Assembly: GCF_020075705.1 (NCBI RefSeq)
Contig: NZ_JAIQUM010000108.1
Location: 1 to 11,915, forward strand
Direction of reading: 5' to 3'
Length of the DNA: 11,915 nucleotides
Origin: Metabacillus rhizolycopersici
GTDB taxonomy: Bacteria > Bacillota > Bacilli > Bacillales > Bacillaceae
Of the stretch, positions 10,608-11,915 are shown piece by piece (within the stretch, counting starts at the first letter, position 1; the number at the start of each line of letters is the position of its first letter). The notes under the pieces are model-generated. The model searched no databases. It was given only the letters and a program-made list of their open reading frames with translations, and had not been told where the DNA came from. A program made the position numbers and the translations under genes.

Positions 10608-11600
10608 ATGAGATTAAGTATTTTGGACCAAGCCCCTATTACGAGGGGAAATAAGGCTACGGATGCATTGAAAAACGCGGAGGAATTGGCCATTTTAGGC
10701 GATGAATTAGGCTATCATCGAATGTGGATGGCAGAGCATCATGGAACAAACGATTTTGCAAGTTCAGCTCCTGAAGTGACGGCAGCTCATTTGGCTGCGA
10801 AAACGAGAAAGCTTCGAATCGGCACTGGGGGAGTGATGATGATGCATTATTCTCCATTAAAACTAGCTGAGGTGTTTAAAACGTTAAGTGCATTTTCACC
10901 GGGTAGGATTGATTTTGGAGTTGGGCGAGCTCCTGGAGGGGATAACCATTCTATGTATGCATTATCGGAAGGACGCCAACCGATGTTTAACAATATGTAT
11001 GAAAAATTTGATACGGCCCTGCAATTGATCAACGATGAAGTACCTAGAGATGGATTGTATAATAAAACAATTGCTACACCATCCCAAGTTAAATTACCAG
11101 AAGCTTGGTTGTTAGGTTCGACTGGTAATAGCGCGATTCAGGCAGGGAGAAGGGGAATTGGCTATTCCTTTGCACAGTTTTTCAATGGAGAGATGTCCAC
11201 TGACATTTTAGATGCGTATCGCAATAGCTTTCAATCTTCAGCTTTTATGGAGAAACCGCAAATCAGTGTGACCTATATGGTGACAACAGCCGAAACAAAA
11301 GAAGAAGCTGAATTCCAAGCAAAGCCTCAAGATATTTGGCGTTTACTCTTTATGAAGGGTAGGCTCGCACCGCTTTTGACACCTGAGGAGGCCCGTGATT
11401 ATCCATTGACGGAAATCGATCATATGACCATTAAAGAAAATCGAAAAGTACATTTAGTTGGGGATGCGAAAGAAATTGCGACGTTGTTACGAGAAGAACA
11501 GGAGCAGTATGGATTTGATGAAGCAATGATTGTCAGTATTCCTCATTCACAAGCGAAGCGCCTAGATGTATATCGATTATTGGCACGGGAATTGTTGTAA
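10608..11600 (+). CDS. LLM class flavin-dependent oxidoreductase (luciferase-like)
   Basis: A 330-residue bacterial-luciferase-like monooxygenase (TIM barrel using reduced flavin, FMNH2 or F420). The N-terminus RLSILDQAPITRGNKATDAL and the motifs WMAEHHG (40-46), LRIGTGGVMMMHYSPLK (69-85) and GRIDFGVGRAPGG (99-111) are hallmarks of the MsnO8/YwcH-like subgroup common in Bacillus. LLGSTGNSA around 170-180 lies in the flavin-binding part. The open frame runs back to a TTG at 10590, but GGAGG (10592-10596) lies inside that extension and homology begins at ATG 10608, so that start is preferred. It is the second gene of the MarR-controlled pair. It may oxidise a xenobiotic or aldehyde using flavin reduced by another enzyme; the substrate is not predictable. 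Confidence 0.9.
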   Translation: MRLSILDQAPITRGNKATDALKNAEELAILGDELGYHRMWMAEHHGTNDFASSAPEVTAAHLAAKTRKLRIGTGGVMMMHYSPLKLAEVFKTLSAFSPGRIDFGVGRAPGGDNHSMYALSEGRQPMFNNMYEKFDTALQLINDEVPRDGLYNKTIATPSQVKLPEAWLLGSTGNSAIQAGRRGIGYSFAQFFNGEMSTDILDAYRNSFQSSAFMEKPQISVTYMVTTAETKEEAEFQAKPQDIWRLLFMKGRLAPLLTPEEARDYPLTEIDHMTIKENRKVHLVGDAKEIATLLREEQEQYGFDEAMIVSIPHSQAKRLDVYRLLARELL

Positions 11601-11634
11601 GTTTGAGTGAAGGAAAGCAAGTGGGATAATTCCA

Positions 11635-11676
11635 ATCATGCTTTAGATTTTCCTGAAAATGAATCTAAAGCATGAT
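11635..11676. terminator. Long inverted repeat after the oxidoreductase operon
   Basis: ATCATGCTTTAGATT and AATCTAAAGCATGAT form a perfect 15-bp stem with a 12-nt loop, 34 nt after the stop codon. There is no T tract after it, so it may be a weak terminator or an mRNA 3'-end stabiliser. Confidence 0.5.
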
Positions 11677-11768
11677 AACTATCGATTATTAATTGACTCG
11701 ATACGGCGCATGTGGAGTGCTGTTCACTACTTGTAAGAAAAGAATAATAGGAGATGCAACAGTGAGAA

Positions 11769-11792
11769 AAGCCTTTCCATTTGGAAAGGCTT
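11769..11792. other. Hairpin next to the putative IS1182 end
   Basis: AAGCCTTTC and GAAAGGCTT pair around a short loop (stem extended by one C-G pair). No T tract follows: the next sequence is the hairpin at 11794. It looks like a terminator stem whose U tract was separated from it, as would occur if an element inserted at its 3' foot. Confidence 0.4.
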
Positions 11793-11793
11793 C

Positions 11794-11845
11794 AGACTGT
11801 AGACAAACTCGATGAAAATTGAGTTTGCCTACGGTCTTTTTTGTT
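11794..11845 (+). terminator. Strong terminator, probably within the IS1182-type left end
   Basis: AGACTGTAG and CTACGGTCT plus an inner CAAACTC / GAGTTTG form a ~16-bp stem with one A-C mismatch, followed by TTTTTT. It lies 38 bp upstream of the transposase start, where it would block read-through from outside into the transposase gene. Confidence 0.65.
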
Positions 11846-11882
11846 TTAAACTAGAAGTAAGAAAAACCTTGAGGTGATGACG

Positions 11883-11915
11883 ATGCTTTCGAAACATAAT
11901 TCTATTCAACGAGAT
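11883..11915 (+). CDS. IS1182-family transposase, N-terminus only (runs off the window)
   Basis: ATG at 11883 follows GAGGTGA (11871-11877) at 5 nt and encodes MLSKHNSIQRD before the window ends. MLSKH-x-S-IQRD is the start I recall for many Bacillus IS1182-family DDE transposases (continuing roughly QIEMVSIDQLVP). The upstream hairpin (11794) would then belong to the element's left end, whose exact boundary I cannot place. Only 11 codons are visible, so the call rests on a short but distinctive peptide. Confidence 0.6.
   Translation, partial: MLSKHNSIQRD

Noticed and set aside
1..11915. CRISPR array, tRNA, rRNA, group II intron or prophage genes
   Set aside because: No regularly spaced repeats, tRNA cloverleaf or rRNA segments were seen, and no phage structural or integrase genes. 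The repeats at 648-3260 are irregularly spaced and tied to terminators.

Overview
The window looks like chromosome from a low-GC Gram-positive bacterium of the Bacillaceae. It is AT-rich, has strong GGAGG-type ribosome binding sites and several TTG starts, and carries a FapR-type operator. Its proteins resemble Bacillus families: YhfK-like SDR, AadK-like ANT(6), CBO0543 and DUF4256. The species cannot be named from sequence alone. It reads as an accessory patchwork of small stand-alone genes, gene fragments, terminator-linked repeats and mobile DNA.

Region by region. Positions 1-850 hold no convincing full gene, only regulatory-looking remnants, a tiny ORF, a catabolite-repression-like site and a terminator. 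On the minus strand follow a CBO0543-like membrane protein (855-1349) and a TauE/SafE permease (1619-2383). On the plus strand come a small secreted protein (2805-3182) and a DUF4256 protein (3491-4060). Four or five copies of a terminator-plus-tail repeat are scattered through 648-3260. From 4472 there is a promoter with a FapR-like box, then only the first ~45 codons of fabH. A histidine phosphatase, a fabZ paralogue and an aminoglycoside 6-adenylyltransferase gene (aadK-like) follow in one direction.

The main result is at 5893-8430. The aadK-like gene is split in codon 50 by a 1,674-bp IS200/IS605-type element (6042-7715). The element carries tnpB but no tnpA. Its ends match the ISHp608 scheme: TTAC target, AAAG guide and perfect left hairpin; GAAT guide, mismatched right hairpin and TCAA right cleavage site. 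Joining 6041 to 7716 restores a 287-codon ORF in frame, so the resistance gene is silenced but precisely restorable. The predicted TnpB guide RNA would carry aadK sequence next to a TTAC motif, so it would recognise the restored (empty) allele.

Downstream are a SMI1/KNR4 protein (8506-8940) and a likely redox-stress module: a MarR regulator (9144-9560), a YhfK-like NAD(P)-binding protein (9900-10541) and a luciferase-like flavin oxidoreductase (10608-11600). Matching TTAGCATRCTAA operators lie at the marR promoter and upstream of the yhfK-like gene, suggesting one MarR regulon. Between them is a ~200-nt, highly structured non-coding element. The window ends with the first 11 codons of what looks like an IS1182-family transposase.
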